Shown one piece after another: positions 42,131 to 49,742 of a stretch of 64,000 bases of DNA. Location of the stretch: the NCBI RefSeq assembly GCF_006438915.1, contig NZ_RCZE01000008.1:1-64000 (forward strand). Direction: 5' to 3'. The position numbers were made by a program, and so were the translations under genes. A model generated the notes under the pieces. That model made no database searches, had not been told where the DNA came from, and was given only the letters and a program-made list of their open reading frames with translations. The first letter of the stretch is position 1; each line of letters begins with the position of its first letter. This DNA comes from Pseudomonas arsenicoxydans (lineage in GTDB: Bacteria; Pseudomonadota; Gammaproteobacteria; Pseudomonadales; Pseudomonadaceae).

Positions 42131-43399
42131 ATGGACCGCAACACCCGCATCCTCGCTACCCGACTGTTGCTGGCCGGCGGCGTCATCAGCCTCTCAGCCC
42201 CCGCCGCTGCTGAATTTGTCAAAGACAGCAAGGCCAGCCTCGAGCTGCGCAACTTCTATTTCAACCGTGACTATCGCCAGGACAACGCTGCGCAATCCAA
42301 ACAAGAGGAATGGGCACAGGGTTTCCTGCTGCGCTATGAATCGGGATTCACCGACGGTTTGATCGGTGTCGGCTTCGATGCCATCGGGCTGCTGGGTGTA
42401 AAGCTCGATTCCAGCCCTGATCGCGCAGGCTCCGGCTTGCTCAAACGCCACCGCGACACGAGCAAAGGTGCGCAGGACGAGTTTGGCGAGCTGGGCCTGA
42501 CCGCCAAAGTGCGCGCCTCAAAAAGCACGCTGAAACTCGGCACGCTGCTGCCGAAACTGCCGACGTTATTGGCCAACGATTCACGGCTGTTGCCGCAAAC
42601 CTTCAAGGGCGGTCAGTTGACGTCGCTGGAACTCGAAGGCTTGACCGTGGATGCGGGGCGACTGACGCAGGTCAATCAGCGCGACTCCTCGGACTACGAG
42701 GACATGAGCATCACCCGCACTGGCGCCAAGGGCATCACCACACGTCATCTCGATAGCGACAGCTTCGATTTCGCCAGCCTGAACTACAAATGGACCAGCA
42801 ACCTCGCCACCGGCTACAGCTACGGTCACCTCGACAACTTCTACAGCCAACACCTGGTCAACCTGACCTACGTGTTGCCGGTCACAACCGGCCAGTCGCT
42901 GAAGACGGATCTGCGTTTCGCCCGCTCCACGGACGATGGTGGCAGTAATGTCGATAATAATGCCATTGGCGCGATGTTCACCTACAACCTCGGCGGGCAT
43001 GCGTTGGGCCTGGGCTATCAAGGCATGAGCGGCGACACCGGCTACGCCTACGTCAACGGCACCGACGCCTTCCTGGTGAACTTTGTGCAAATCAGCGACT
43101 TCGCCAGCAAGGACGAAAAATCCTGGCAGGCGCGCTACGACTACAACTTTGCAGCCATCGGCGTTCCGGGCCTGACCTTCATGACCCGCTACCTCACCGG
43201 CAATAATATCGATCTGGGCGGCAATCGTCCGGAAGGCAAGGAATGGGAACGTGATACCGACATCGGTTATGTCGTGCAGAGTGGGCCGCTGAAGAATGTC
43301 GGCGTGAAATGGCGGAATGCGACGGTGCGGTCGACTAACTTCGGCAGTGATCTGGATGAGAATCGCTTGATTGTCAGCTATACACTGCCGATCTGGTAA
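42131..43399 (+). CDS. OprD family outer-membrane porin
   Basis: 422 residues. MDRNTRILATRLLLAGGVIS ending AAAEF is a signal peptide. The mature start KASLELRNFYFNRDYRQDNA, WAQGFLLRYESGFTDGLIGV, GLDSSP-like repeats and the end RDTDIGYVVQSGPLKN ... DENRLIVSYTLPIW are OprD (PF03573) marks; the last residue is an aromatic Trp, as barrel insertion needs. OprD porins bring in small acids or amino acids, each with a preferred substrate. Being next to the acyl-CoA synthetase/symporter/dehydrogenase set, it may bring in the acid they use, which is inference. It is followed by a REP pair. Confidence 0.92.
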   Translation: MDRNTRILATRLLLAGGVISLSAPAAAEFVKDSKASLELRNFYFNRDYRQDNAAQSKQEEWAQGFLLRYESGFTDGLIGVGFDAIGLLGVKLDSSPDRAGSGLLKRHRDTSKGAQDEFGELGLTAKVRASKSTLKLGTLLPKLPTLLANDSRLLPQTFKGGQLTSLELEGLTVDAGRLTQVNQRDSSDYEDMSITRTGAKGITTRHLDSDSFDFASLNYKWTSNLATGYSYGHLDNFYSQHLVNLTYVLPVTTGQSLKTDLRFARSTDDGGSNVDNNAIGAMFTYNLGGHALGLGYQGMSGDTGYAYVNGTDAFLVNFVQISDFASKDEKSWQARYDYNFAAIGVPGLTFMTRYLTGNNIDLGGNRPEGKEWERDTDIGYVVQSGPLKNVGVKWRNATVRSTNFGSDLDENRLIVSYTLPIW

Positions 43400-43484
43400 A
43401 TCCGTTCAGGTTTCACAAAGGGGGACTCGCTTGGCGGCGGGTTCCCTTTTTTTCTTCAGGTTTTGCGGTGTGTTGGCGGGCCTC

Positions 43485-43559
43485 TTCGCGAGCAAGCCCG
43501 CTCCCACAGGGGACTTGTGAACGCTGAAGATCCAGTGTGGGAGCGGGCTTGCTCGCGAA
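43485..43559. repeat. REP pair, same arms as at 24657-24746
   Basis: Two 24-base arms, TTCGCGAGCAAGCCCGCTCC... at 43485-43508 and its reverse complement at 43536-43559, with 27 bases between. The arms are identical to those at 24657-24746 but in the reverse outer order (arms point the other way). It lies between the porin gene and phbF. Confidence 0.92.
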
Positions 43560-43677
43560 GGCGGCCTCAGAAGCACTAAAGAGGTCGAGCGTGGTCTCCC
43601 TTCCCCGACAGCACACCGCGGCAGTGGCCATAGTAGGTTAAGATGCCTGCAAACCAGGCCCGCCGCGAGACGCCCGC

Positions 43678-44190
43678 ATGACCGATAACACCCCCCGCCT
43701 GATCAAGAAGTACCCCAATCGCCGACTGTATGACACCCACACCAGCAGTCATTTGACGTTGGCAGACATTCGTCAGTTAGTCGTCGATAAAGTTGCCTTT
43801 CAGGTGGTCGATGCCAAGAGCGGCGAAGACCTGACGCGCAGCATCCTGCTGCAAGTGATCCTGGAAGCCGAAAGCGGCGGAGAGCCGATCTTCACCAGCG
43901 AGATGCTGATGGGGATTATCCAGTTCTACGGTCCGTACCAGGGTGTGCTCGGCAGCTACCTCGACAAAAGCATCCAGACCGTCATCGACATCCAGTCCCA
44001 GACCGGCGCGCAGTCGTCCGAAGCCTGGAGCGACTTTATGCATCAACAAGCCCCGGTCATGCAGGACCTGATGCGTCAGTATGTCGACCAGTCCAAGGCT
44101 TTGTACCTCAATACCCAGAACCTGTTCGGCATGTTTGGCGCCAAGCCGGGCACCGATAACGGGCCGAAAAAAAATGGCGATGGGGAATAA
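43678..44190 (+). CDS. phaR: Polyhydroxyalkanoate synthesis repressor (PhaR/PhbF)
   Basis: 170 residues. MTDNTPRLIKKYPNRRLYDT followed by TSSHLTLADIRQLVVDKVAF is the N-terminal DNA-binding PHB_acc_N domain; DLTRSILLQVILEAESGGEP and MLMGIIQFYGPYQGVLGSYL are the PHB accumulation regulatory domain. It binds both DNA and the polymer: when granules form, it leaves the DNA and phasin is made. It heads the first of the two PHB gene blocks, and faces the phasin gene tail to tail with a shared terminator. In related Pseudomonas PHB islands this gene is called phbF. TGC-N3-GCA palindromes ahead of phbP, phbX and phbB are its likely sites. Confidence 0.95.
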   Translation: MTDNTPRLIKKYPNRRLYDTHTSSHLTLADIRQLVVDKVAFQVVDAKSGEDLTRSILLQVILEAESGGEPIFTSEMLMGIIQFYGPYQGVLGSYLDKSIQTVIDIQSQTGAQSSEAWSDFMHQQAPVMQDLMRQYVDQSKALYLNTQNLFGMFGAKPGTDNGPKKNGDGE

Positions 44191-44208
44191 ACCCATCGCC
44201 ATTTTTTG
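44167..44208. terminator. Bidirectional terminator between phaR/phbF and phasin genes
   Basis: AAAAAATGGCGATGGG (44169-44184) and its perfect reverse complement CCCATCGCCATTTTTT (44192-44207) flank a 7-base loop. The A run on the left and the T run on the right serve both directions. The left arm is inside the last codons of the repressor gene. Confidence 0.92.
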
Positions 44209-44228
44209 TCCCGCTGGCCTGAAATGAC

Positions 44229-44798
44229 TTACTTGCTGCCGCTGGTGGCCTTGGCACTTGCTTCTGGCGCTGCTTTGGTGGCGGCGGCAGTGGCGGCGTC
44301 AAAATTGCTCTGAGCCACATCGGAAGCCTGTTTCACGGCTTTCTGAGCGCTTTCAAACACCGTACCGGCATTCGCCAGGCCCGACTTGAACGCAGCCACG
44401 ACAGGCTCGGAGCCGGCCGGTGCATTCTTGCTGATGGTTTCAACGAACTCTTGCACCTGTTGGGTGCCCGCTTCGACCTGGCTCGAGGTCAATTTGGCGA
44501 TGTCCGACTGAGTACCCACGATCAGCGCTTGAACCTGACGATTGAACTCGGCCAGACGTTCGGTCTGCGCACTCGGCTGGGTGAACGACGCCTGCAAATC
44601 GGCAAAACCTTGTGGATCACGGACGGCCAGCAGCTTGCGCACGCCTTCGAAGTGTTCTTCGGTGGAGTCGCGCAGTGCCTTGAACTGCAACTGGCTCAGC
44701 TGTTCCACGCTGGCAAAGACTTTGCCGCTGATCTGCTGCAAAAGATCGAGGTTGGCTTTCTGAGCGGTTTGCAGTTTTTCCGAATTGAAAAAAGACAT
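44229..44798 (-). CDS. phbP: Phasin family protein (PHB granule surface)
   Basis: 189 residues from the ATG at 44798, with AGGAG ahead. MSFFNSEKLQTAQKANLDLL and QISGKVFASVEQLSQLQFKA are the phasin_2 start; the rest is a long amphipathic helix series (LTSSQVEAGTQQVQEFVETI), ending in an Ala/Lys-rich tail (AATAAATKAAPEASAKATSG). Phasins coat the polymer granule and set its size. It is divergent from phbX, with a 243-bp gap that holds two TGC-N3-GCA palindromes, so it should be held down by PhaR/PhbF until polymer appears. Confidence 0.93.
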   Translation of the reverse strand: MSFFNSEKLQTAQKANLDLLQQISGKVFASVEQLSQLQFKALRDSTEEHFEGVRKLLAVRDPQGFADLQASFTQPSAQTERLAEFNRQVQALIVGTQSDIAKLTSSQVEAGTQQVQEFVETISKNAPAGSEPVVAAFKSGLANAGTVFESAQKAVKQASDVAQSNFDAATAAATKAAPEASAKATSGSK

Positions 44799-44881
44799 GC
44801 TTGAATCTCCTGGTACTGGAAGGCCCGGATGGACCAGAGGACGCGATAGCGATCCTGCCAGACATCGCGCTGACCTTGATA

Positions 44882-44930
44882 TTGCAGTGCACAAAACTAT
44901 TTGGCAACGGCTATCTTGTGCAGCGCACAA
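44882..44930. promoter_or_regulatory. Putative PhaR/PhbF operators between phbP and phbX
   Basis: TTGTGCAGCGCACAA (44916-44930) is a perfect 15-base palindrome (6+3+6). TTGCAGTGCACAA (44882-44894) has the same TGC-N3-GCA core at 44883-44891. A third core, TTGCGCTGCAA, is at 45061-45071, inside phbX codons. The pattern agrees with the CTGC-N3-GCAG site described for PhaR of Paracoccus. Confidence 0.65.
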
Positions 44931-45041
44931 TAAAGTTCGCTTCCTTGACCGTTATTCCCTATACACTCGTGAAAATCGAACGGCCGGCTTGGCTGCTATT
45001 AGTCAGGGCAACGTTCCCACGCATGGCGTAAGGAGTTTACG

Positions 45042-47594
45042 ATGGGTCAGGAAGAAAATATTGCGCTGCAAGATGAAGAGCTTTCGACTCCGTCCGGTTT
45101 GTTCGAGCACCTGAACCAACTGCAGCGCGTCAACACCCGCAACGTTCTTGACGCCGTGCAACAGCGCCAGGCCAAAACCTACGCACCTTCAAGCCTTGAA
45201 CAACTCAGGCAGCCGACCGCCGCTGACTGGCAGGAATACTTCACCGACCTTGGCCAACGCAGCGTGCTGTTCTGGGACACCTTGCGTCAGCGCGGTGATA
45301 ACTCCCTGGCTCACGAGCGCGCCGGATATCCGCTGCTGCTCAAGTTCAATCATGAAACGCTGATCGCCGGCGAAGACCTGCCTCGCCCGGTCAACTACTC
45401 GCTGCTGCAGATCCTCCCGGGCCCCGGGCAACAACTCGACAGCCAAAAGCAGCCGGTGATCATCATTGACCCGCGCGGCGGCCACGGTTCGGGAATTGGC
45501 GGTTTCAAACAGGATTCGATCATCGGCGAAAGCCTGCGCGCCGGCCACCCGACCTACTTCATCTCGTTCAGCCATTCGCCGCGCCCGGGTCAAACCCTGG
45601 CGGACATCGTTGAAGCCCAGGCCCGGTTTATCGAAAAGGTCAGCGCGCAACATCCCGTCAGCACCAAACCCGTGGTGATCGGCAACTGCCAGGCCGGCTG
45701 GGCCTTGATGGGCCTGGCGGCGACCCGCCCGGAACTGCCAGGGCTGATCATCGTTAATGGCGCGCCTTTGTCGTACTGGGCGGGCGTCAATGGGCGCAAT
45801 CCGATGCGCTATACCGGCGGTTTGCTGGGCGGCGGCTGGATGGCGCGCCTGGGCAGCGACCTGGGCAATGACCGTTTCGACGGCACCTGGCTGGTGAGCA
45901 ATTTCGAAAGCCTCGACCCGGCCCACGCTTGGTGGGGCAAGTACTATCACCTGTTCAGCGAAGTCGACAGCGAGGCCTCACGCTTCCTGGATTTCGAACG
46001 CTGGTGGGGCAGCCCGACCCTGCTCAATGGCGAAGAGATCGAGATGATTGTAGATGACCTGTTCATCGGCAATCAGTTGTCCGGCGGCCTCGGGCGCAAG
46101 AGCAACGGGCTTGACCTCAAACGCATCGAAGTGCCGGTGGTGGTGTTCTGTTCCTATGGCGACAACATCACTTCGCCGCAGCAGGCACTGGACTGGATCA
46201 CCGACGTCTATCCCAGCGATCTCGCCCTGCAAAACGCCGGTCGCACCATCGTTTACCTGCGGCACGCGAGCATCGGTCATCTGGGCATTTTTGTGTCGGG
46301 TCAGGTGGCGCGGCGTGAACACCGTGAGTTGCTGGGCGCTGTCGACGCGATCAACGAACTGCCGGGCGGGCTCTATGAAATGCTCATCGAGGACCTGCCG
46401 GACCATTCGAAAACGCCCTATGCCGTGCGTTTCGAGCGACGACGTATCGCCGATATCCACGGTGACGTGCAGCCGCCCCGTGACGACGATCGCGAATTCG
46501 CGCTGGTCGAGCGTGCCTCTGATTTCAACAACACGCTTTACGACGGATTTGTACGGCCGTGGTTGCGTCAGTTGATCAACGAGCCGACCGCCGAACTGAT
46601 GCGCAAGGCCCACCCGTTCCACCAGCAACAAGTGATGTGGAACAGTTTGAACCCGGCACTCTGGTGGCTGCCAGGCAGTGCCGCCCATGTGAGCAAGGAT
46701 CGACACCCGGCAAGCCCGTCCAATCCATTGCTGGCTTGGCAGGCCTTGTTTTCCAACCAGATACAGGATGCTTTGAACGGCTATCGGGACCTGCGTGATG
46801 CCGCTCAGGAAATGAGCTTTTACGGCGTGTATGGCGTGCTAAACACCCTCACCGGCAATGCATCGGCACGCAATCTCCGGGCGCATGCCGAGCAGCACGA
46901 TAAAGTCCTGATCGAAAGCCTTCAGGACGCGCTTCCCCTGGGCGGCATGATGGCGGCCTTGATCCGGATCCTGTTCCTGCTGGGCCGCGACAGTGATGAA
47001 CCGAACAAGCAAAGCGTCGAGAAACTGATCCTGCAATTACAGGTGCTGCTGCAGGACTACAGTGCCGGTCCGCTGGACCTGCGCGAAACCCTGCGCCTGC
47101 AAAAACTGTTGGTCGCCACCCACCCGCAGGAAAGCCTGCACAGCTTGCCCCTGATGCTGGCCGAGGTCGAAGAACGCCAGCAGGTGCTGGCGGCCGTTGC
47201 CAATCTGCTGCCGGAACTGCTGACCAGCGGCGCAGACAACCCGTTCTGGTGTGAGCTTCACACGCTGCTCGATGTGCCGCTGCCGGGTTTCAGCCTGACT
47301 CAGCCTCCGGGTGAAGCCGATGTTGTCGAGGAAAAAGCCCCGGCGGCGCCCCCTGAGCCGATCAAGCCGAAAACTCCGGTCGTTGTACCAGAGCCTGTCA
47401 AACAAAAGGCCGCAGTGGTCGTCGCTGAGCCGATCAAGGAAACAGCCCCGGTAGTCGCACCCGCGCCAAAACAAACCAAGCCAGTCGAGCAAAAAACCGC
47501 AATAGCGCCCACCGCGCCAATTGCCAAGGCAGCAACTCCCGTGCGCAAACCTGCCAGAGGCAAGAAAAGCGTTAAAAAACCACCGATGAAATAA
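45042..47594 (+). CDS. phbX: DUF3141 alpha/beta-hydrolase of PHB locus (PhbX) with repetitive basic tail
   Basis: 850 residues, start ATG at 45042 after AAGGAG. The DUF3141 family (PF11339) is described as PHA-synthetase-like. The hydrolase core has IIIDPRGGHGSGIGGFK, then the nucleophile-elbow VVIGNCQAGWALMGLA with Cys216 in place of serine, as in PhaC (GFCIGG), then Asp374 in FCSYGDNITSPQQALDWI and His413 in RHASIGHLGIF, so a Cys-Asp-His set is kept. Residues 560-755 are helical. From about 765 a tail of three 12-residue repeats (EPIKPKTPVVVP, EPVKQKAAVVVA, EPIKETAPVVAP) leads to PARGKKSVKKPPMK. It is divergent from phbP. Whether it makes, breaks or anchors polymer is not known; the tail resembles in style those of granule-DNA linking phasins (PhaF). 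Confidence 0.88.
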   Translation: MGQEENIALQDEELSTPSGLFEHLNQLQRVNTRNVLDAVQQRQAKTYAPSSLEQLRQPTAADWQEYFTDLGQRSVLFWDTLRQRGDNSLAHERAGYPLLLKFNHETLIAGEDLPRPVNYSLLQILPGPGQQLDSQKQPVIIIDPRGGHGSGIGGFKQDSIIGESLRAGHPTYFISFSHSPRPGQTLADIVEAQARFIEKVSAQHPVSTKPVVIGNCQAGWALMGLAATRPELPGLIIVNGAPLSYWAGVNGRNPMRYTGGLLGGGWMARLGSDLGNDRFDGTWLVSNFESLDPAHAWWGKYYHLFSEVDSEASRFLDFERWWGSPTLLNGEEIEMIVDDLFIGNQLSGGLGRKSNGLDLKRIEVPVVVFCSYGDNITSPQQALDWITDVYPSDLALQNAGRTIVYLRHASIGHLGIFVSGQVARREHRELLGAVDAINELPGGLYEMLIEDLPDHSKTPYAVRFERRRIADIHGDVQPPRDDDREFALVERASDFNNTLYDGFVRPWLRQLINEPTAELMRKAHPFHQQQVMWNSLNPALWWLPGSAAHVSKDRHPASPSNPLLAWQALFSNQIQDALNGYRDLRDAAQEMSFYGVYGVLNTLTGNASARNLRAHAEQHDKVLIESLQDALPLGGMMAALIRILFLLGRDSDEPNKQSVEKLILQLQVLLQDYSAGPLDLRETLRLQKLLVATHPQESLHSLPLMLAEVEERQQVLAAVANLLPELLTSGADNPFWCELHTLLDVPLPGFSLTQPPGEADVVEEKAPAAPPEPIKPKTPVVVPEPVKQKAAVVVAEPIKETAPVVAPAPKQTKPVEQKTAIAPTAPIAKAATPVRKPARGKKSVKKPPMK
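47355..47462 (+). repeat. Three imperfect 36-bp tandem repeats in the phbX tail
   Basis: Units start at 47355, 47391 and 47427, each 36 bases and each coding for a 12-residue unit of the form (E-P-I/V-K-x-x-x-x-V-V-V/A-x). The amino-acid pattern is kept better than the DNA, which suggests selection on the tail. Confidence 0.75.
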
Positions 47595-47619
47595 CCCCGG
47601 ACCGCTGAAGAACACCGCG

Positions 47620-48657
47620 TCACACCGGCGCGGCTTCCTCGATCTCAAACGATTCATCGGATCGGTACTGCCCCGGTGTCATGCCAAACCAGCGGCTACA
47701 GGCTTTGTTGAAACTGCTGTGGTCATGAAAACCAAGGAGATAGGCGACATGCTTCATGTTGAAGTGAGAATGACGCAGGTAGAAATCGGCCAGTTGTCGG
47801 CGTACCGCGTTCAGCACGTCCTTGAATTGCGTCCCTTCTTTTTCCAGCGCCCGTTGCAGCGTGCGCTTGCTGATGTTCAACGCCGCTGCGATCGACTCCA
47901 TGTCGCATTGCCCATGGTCCTGACTCAAGCGCTCGGTGATCAGCGCACGAATTCTGCCGACAATGCAAAAACCAAACAGAAGGTCCAGTTGAGCCTCGGC
48001 AAAACTGTCATGCAGCACTGCCAACGCTTCGTTGGCCATGCTCAACGGCCGTATCAGTTCCTGCCCGTCAAACAAAATACTGTCGTAAGGCGCATCGAAA
48101 CGCAGATCGCAGCCAAACAGCCGTCGAAGCTCGGTGGTGTCTTCAGGCTCGGGATAGGTGAATTCAACGCTCAAGGGTTGCGGTGCGTTACCGCCCGCCA
48201 GCTTGCGGCAAAACCCCAGTAAAGACGCCAAGCCCGCATCGGTGTATTGGCGCGGTTTGACCGAACCGTGCTGCTGATGATCGAGCCCGGACAGGCGGTA
48301 ATGTTGCTCTTCCGAGGTAAAGAAAAGGCTGAATCCGGTGCCGATCAACGGACTGAAACGGACCAGGCGTTCAAGGGCCTTTTTCAGATTCAGGCTGGAC
48401 ATCATGGTGTAGCCGATGATCTGAAAGCTGCCGGGGTGGAAACTGCCATAGGCCCTCAAGCCAATGTCAGGATCGCCCGAGTCCTCGGCGGCCAGTTCCC
48501 ATAGTCGATAGATGTTCTTTCGCTCGCAAAACGCACCTGGTTGGTCCGCGAGATCAATGTCTAGTCCAGCCTCCCGGCACAGACTGGCAACATCCAGTCC
48601 TTGAGCCGAGAGCGTATTTACCAGCACGCTGGCATAGCCTGAACTCATTCTATACAT
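47620..48657 (-). CDS. phbR: AraC/XylS family activator of the phbBAC operon (PhbR)
   Basis: 345 residues; ATG at 48657, or the ATG three codons later. The first 200 residues are the Arabinose_bd-type domain (ERKNIYRLWELAAEDSGDPD, LRAYGSFHPGSFQIIGYTMM). The C-terminal helix-turn-helix pair is CDMESIAAALNISKRTLQRA and FNMKHVAYLLGFHDHSSFNK, closing in CSRWFGMTPGQYR. In Pseudomonas sp. 61-3 and P. extremaustralis a gene of this build, phbR, sits right ahead of phbBAC and switches it on, and the layout here is the same: divergent with phbB, gap 281 bp. Confidence 0.9.
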   Translation of the reverse strand: MYRMSSGYASVLVNTLSAQGLDVASLCREAGLDIDLADQPGAFCERKNIYRLWELAAEDSGDPDIGLRAYGSFHPGSFQIIGYTMMSSLNLKKALERLVRFSPLIGTGFSLFFTSEEQHYRLSGLDHQQHGSVKPRQYTDAGLASLLGFCRKLAGGNAPQPLSVEFTYPEPEDTTELRRLFGCDLRFDAPYDSILFDGQELIRPLSMANEALAVLHDSFAEAQLDLLFGFCIVGRIRALITERLSQDHGQCDMESIAAALNISKRTLQRALEKEGTQFKDVLNAVRRQLADFYLRHSHFNMKHVAYLLGFHDHSSFNKACSRWFGMTPGQYRSDESFEIEEAAPV

Positions 48658-48906
48658 GGCGTCCTCAATGACCTGTGGAACCGGACGTCCTGTCCGGAGC
48701 CATAACTGATCTGCGATGAATCAAAGATTAACGGGTGGTTCAGTTGCCAATATTGATCCCAGTATAGGTAATCCTCATTTTCAGCCACTGTTCCCGGCCA
48801 TTCGTCGCCCGGATGCAGCTAAACCGGACATGGCACCTTTGGACACCAGCCCGTCACCTCCCAACACTTCCGCATCCCGCGCCAATACCGAACAATCCAC
48901 CCATCT

Positions 48907-48915
48907 TGCAGCGCA
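48907..48915 (+). promoter_or_regulatory. TGC-N3-GCA site ahead of phbB
   Basis: TTGCAGCGCAAA carries the same TGC-AGC-GCA core as the best palindrome between phbP and phbX. It lies 24 bases before the phbB ATG, overlapping the likely promoter/leader, followed by an AT-rich ATATAAAAAGGAA with the ribosome-binding site. Confidence 0.5.
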
Positions 48916-48938
48916 AAATATAAAAAGGAACGAAGCTT

Positions 48939-49685
48939 ATGAAGTCGCTTGGTCGTATTGCGTTGGTCACGGGTGGTATGGGTGGGATTGGCACGGCGAT
49001 CAGCCAGCGCCTGTACAAGGAGGGATTCAAAGTTATTGTCGGTTGCAGCGCTGATTCCGCCCGCAAGAACGACTGGATTGCCGGTCAACTGGCGGCGGGC
49101 TATCAGTTCGAATGTATCTACGGCGATATCACCGATTGGGAGTCGACGCGCAAGGCATTCGAGATGGCGCGGGAACAATTCGGCCCGGTCGATGTGCTGG
49201 TCAACAATGCCGGCATCACTCGCGATGCGTCCTTTCGCAAGCTGACGCACGAAGACTGGAACGCGGTGATCGGCACCAACCTGACAGGCCTGTTCAACAC
49301 CACCAAACAGGTGATTGAAGGGATGTTGGCGAAGGGTTGGGGACGCGTCATCAATATTTCCTCGATCAACGGTCAGCGCGGCCAGTTCGGCCAGACCAAC
49401 TACAGCGCAGCCAAGGCCGGCATCCATGGCTTCACCATGGCCCTGGCACGGGAAGTGTCCGGCAAGGGCGTGACCGTCAACACCGTCTCCCCGGGTTACA
49501 TCCAGACCAGCATGACCGCGGCCATCCGCCCGGACATCCTCGACACCATGATCGCGGCCACCCCCGTCGGGCGCCTCGGCCAACCCGAAGAAATCGCCTC
49601 GATCGTCGCCTGGCTGGCCTCCGATGAATCGGGCTACAGCACCGGCGCCGACTTCTCGGTGAACGGCGGCATGAATATGCAGTAG
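48939..49685 (+). CDS. phbB: Acetoacetyl-CoA reductase (NADPH)
   Basis: 248 residues, the usual PhaB length. It reduces acetoacetyl-CoA to (R)-3-hydroxybutyryl-CoA, the monomer for the polymer. SDR signs: RIALVTGGMGGIGTAISQRL (cofactor-binding TGxxxGIG), VLVNNAGITRDASFRKLTHE, the catalytic Ser in INISSINGQRGQFGQ, and Tyr/Lys in TNYSAAKAGIHGFTMALARE. The stretch GQFGQTNYSAAKAG is typical of PhaB rather than FabG. Spacing to phbA is 57 bp. Confidence 0.95.
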   Translation: MKSLGRIALVTGGMGGIGTAISQRLYKEGFKVIVGCSADSARKNDWIAGQLAAGYQFECIYGDITDWESTRKAFEMAREQFGPVDVLVNNAGITRDASFRKLTHEDWNAVIGTNLTGLFNTTKQVIEGMLAKGWGRVINISSINGQRGQFGQTNYSAAKAGIHGFTMALAREVSGKGVTVNTVSPGYIQTSMTAAIRPDILDTMIAATPVGRLGQPEEIASIVAWLASDESGYSTGADFSVNGGMNMQ

Positions 49686-49742
49686 ACCGATCAGGGTAGG
49701 GGCACCCTGCTCCCGCTTGCCAGAATCTTAATGAGGTCACGC

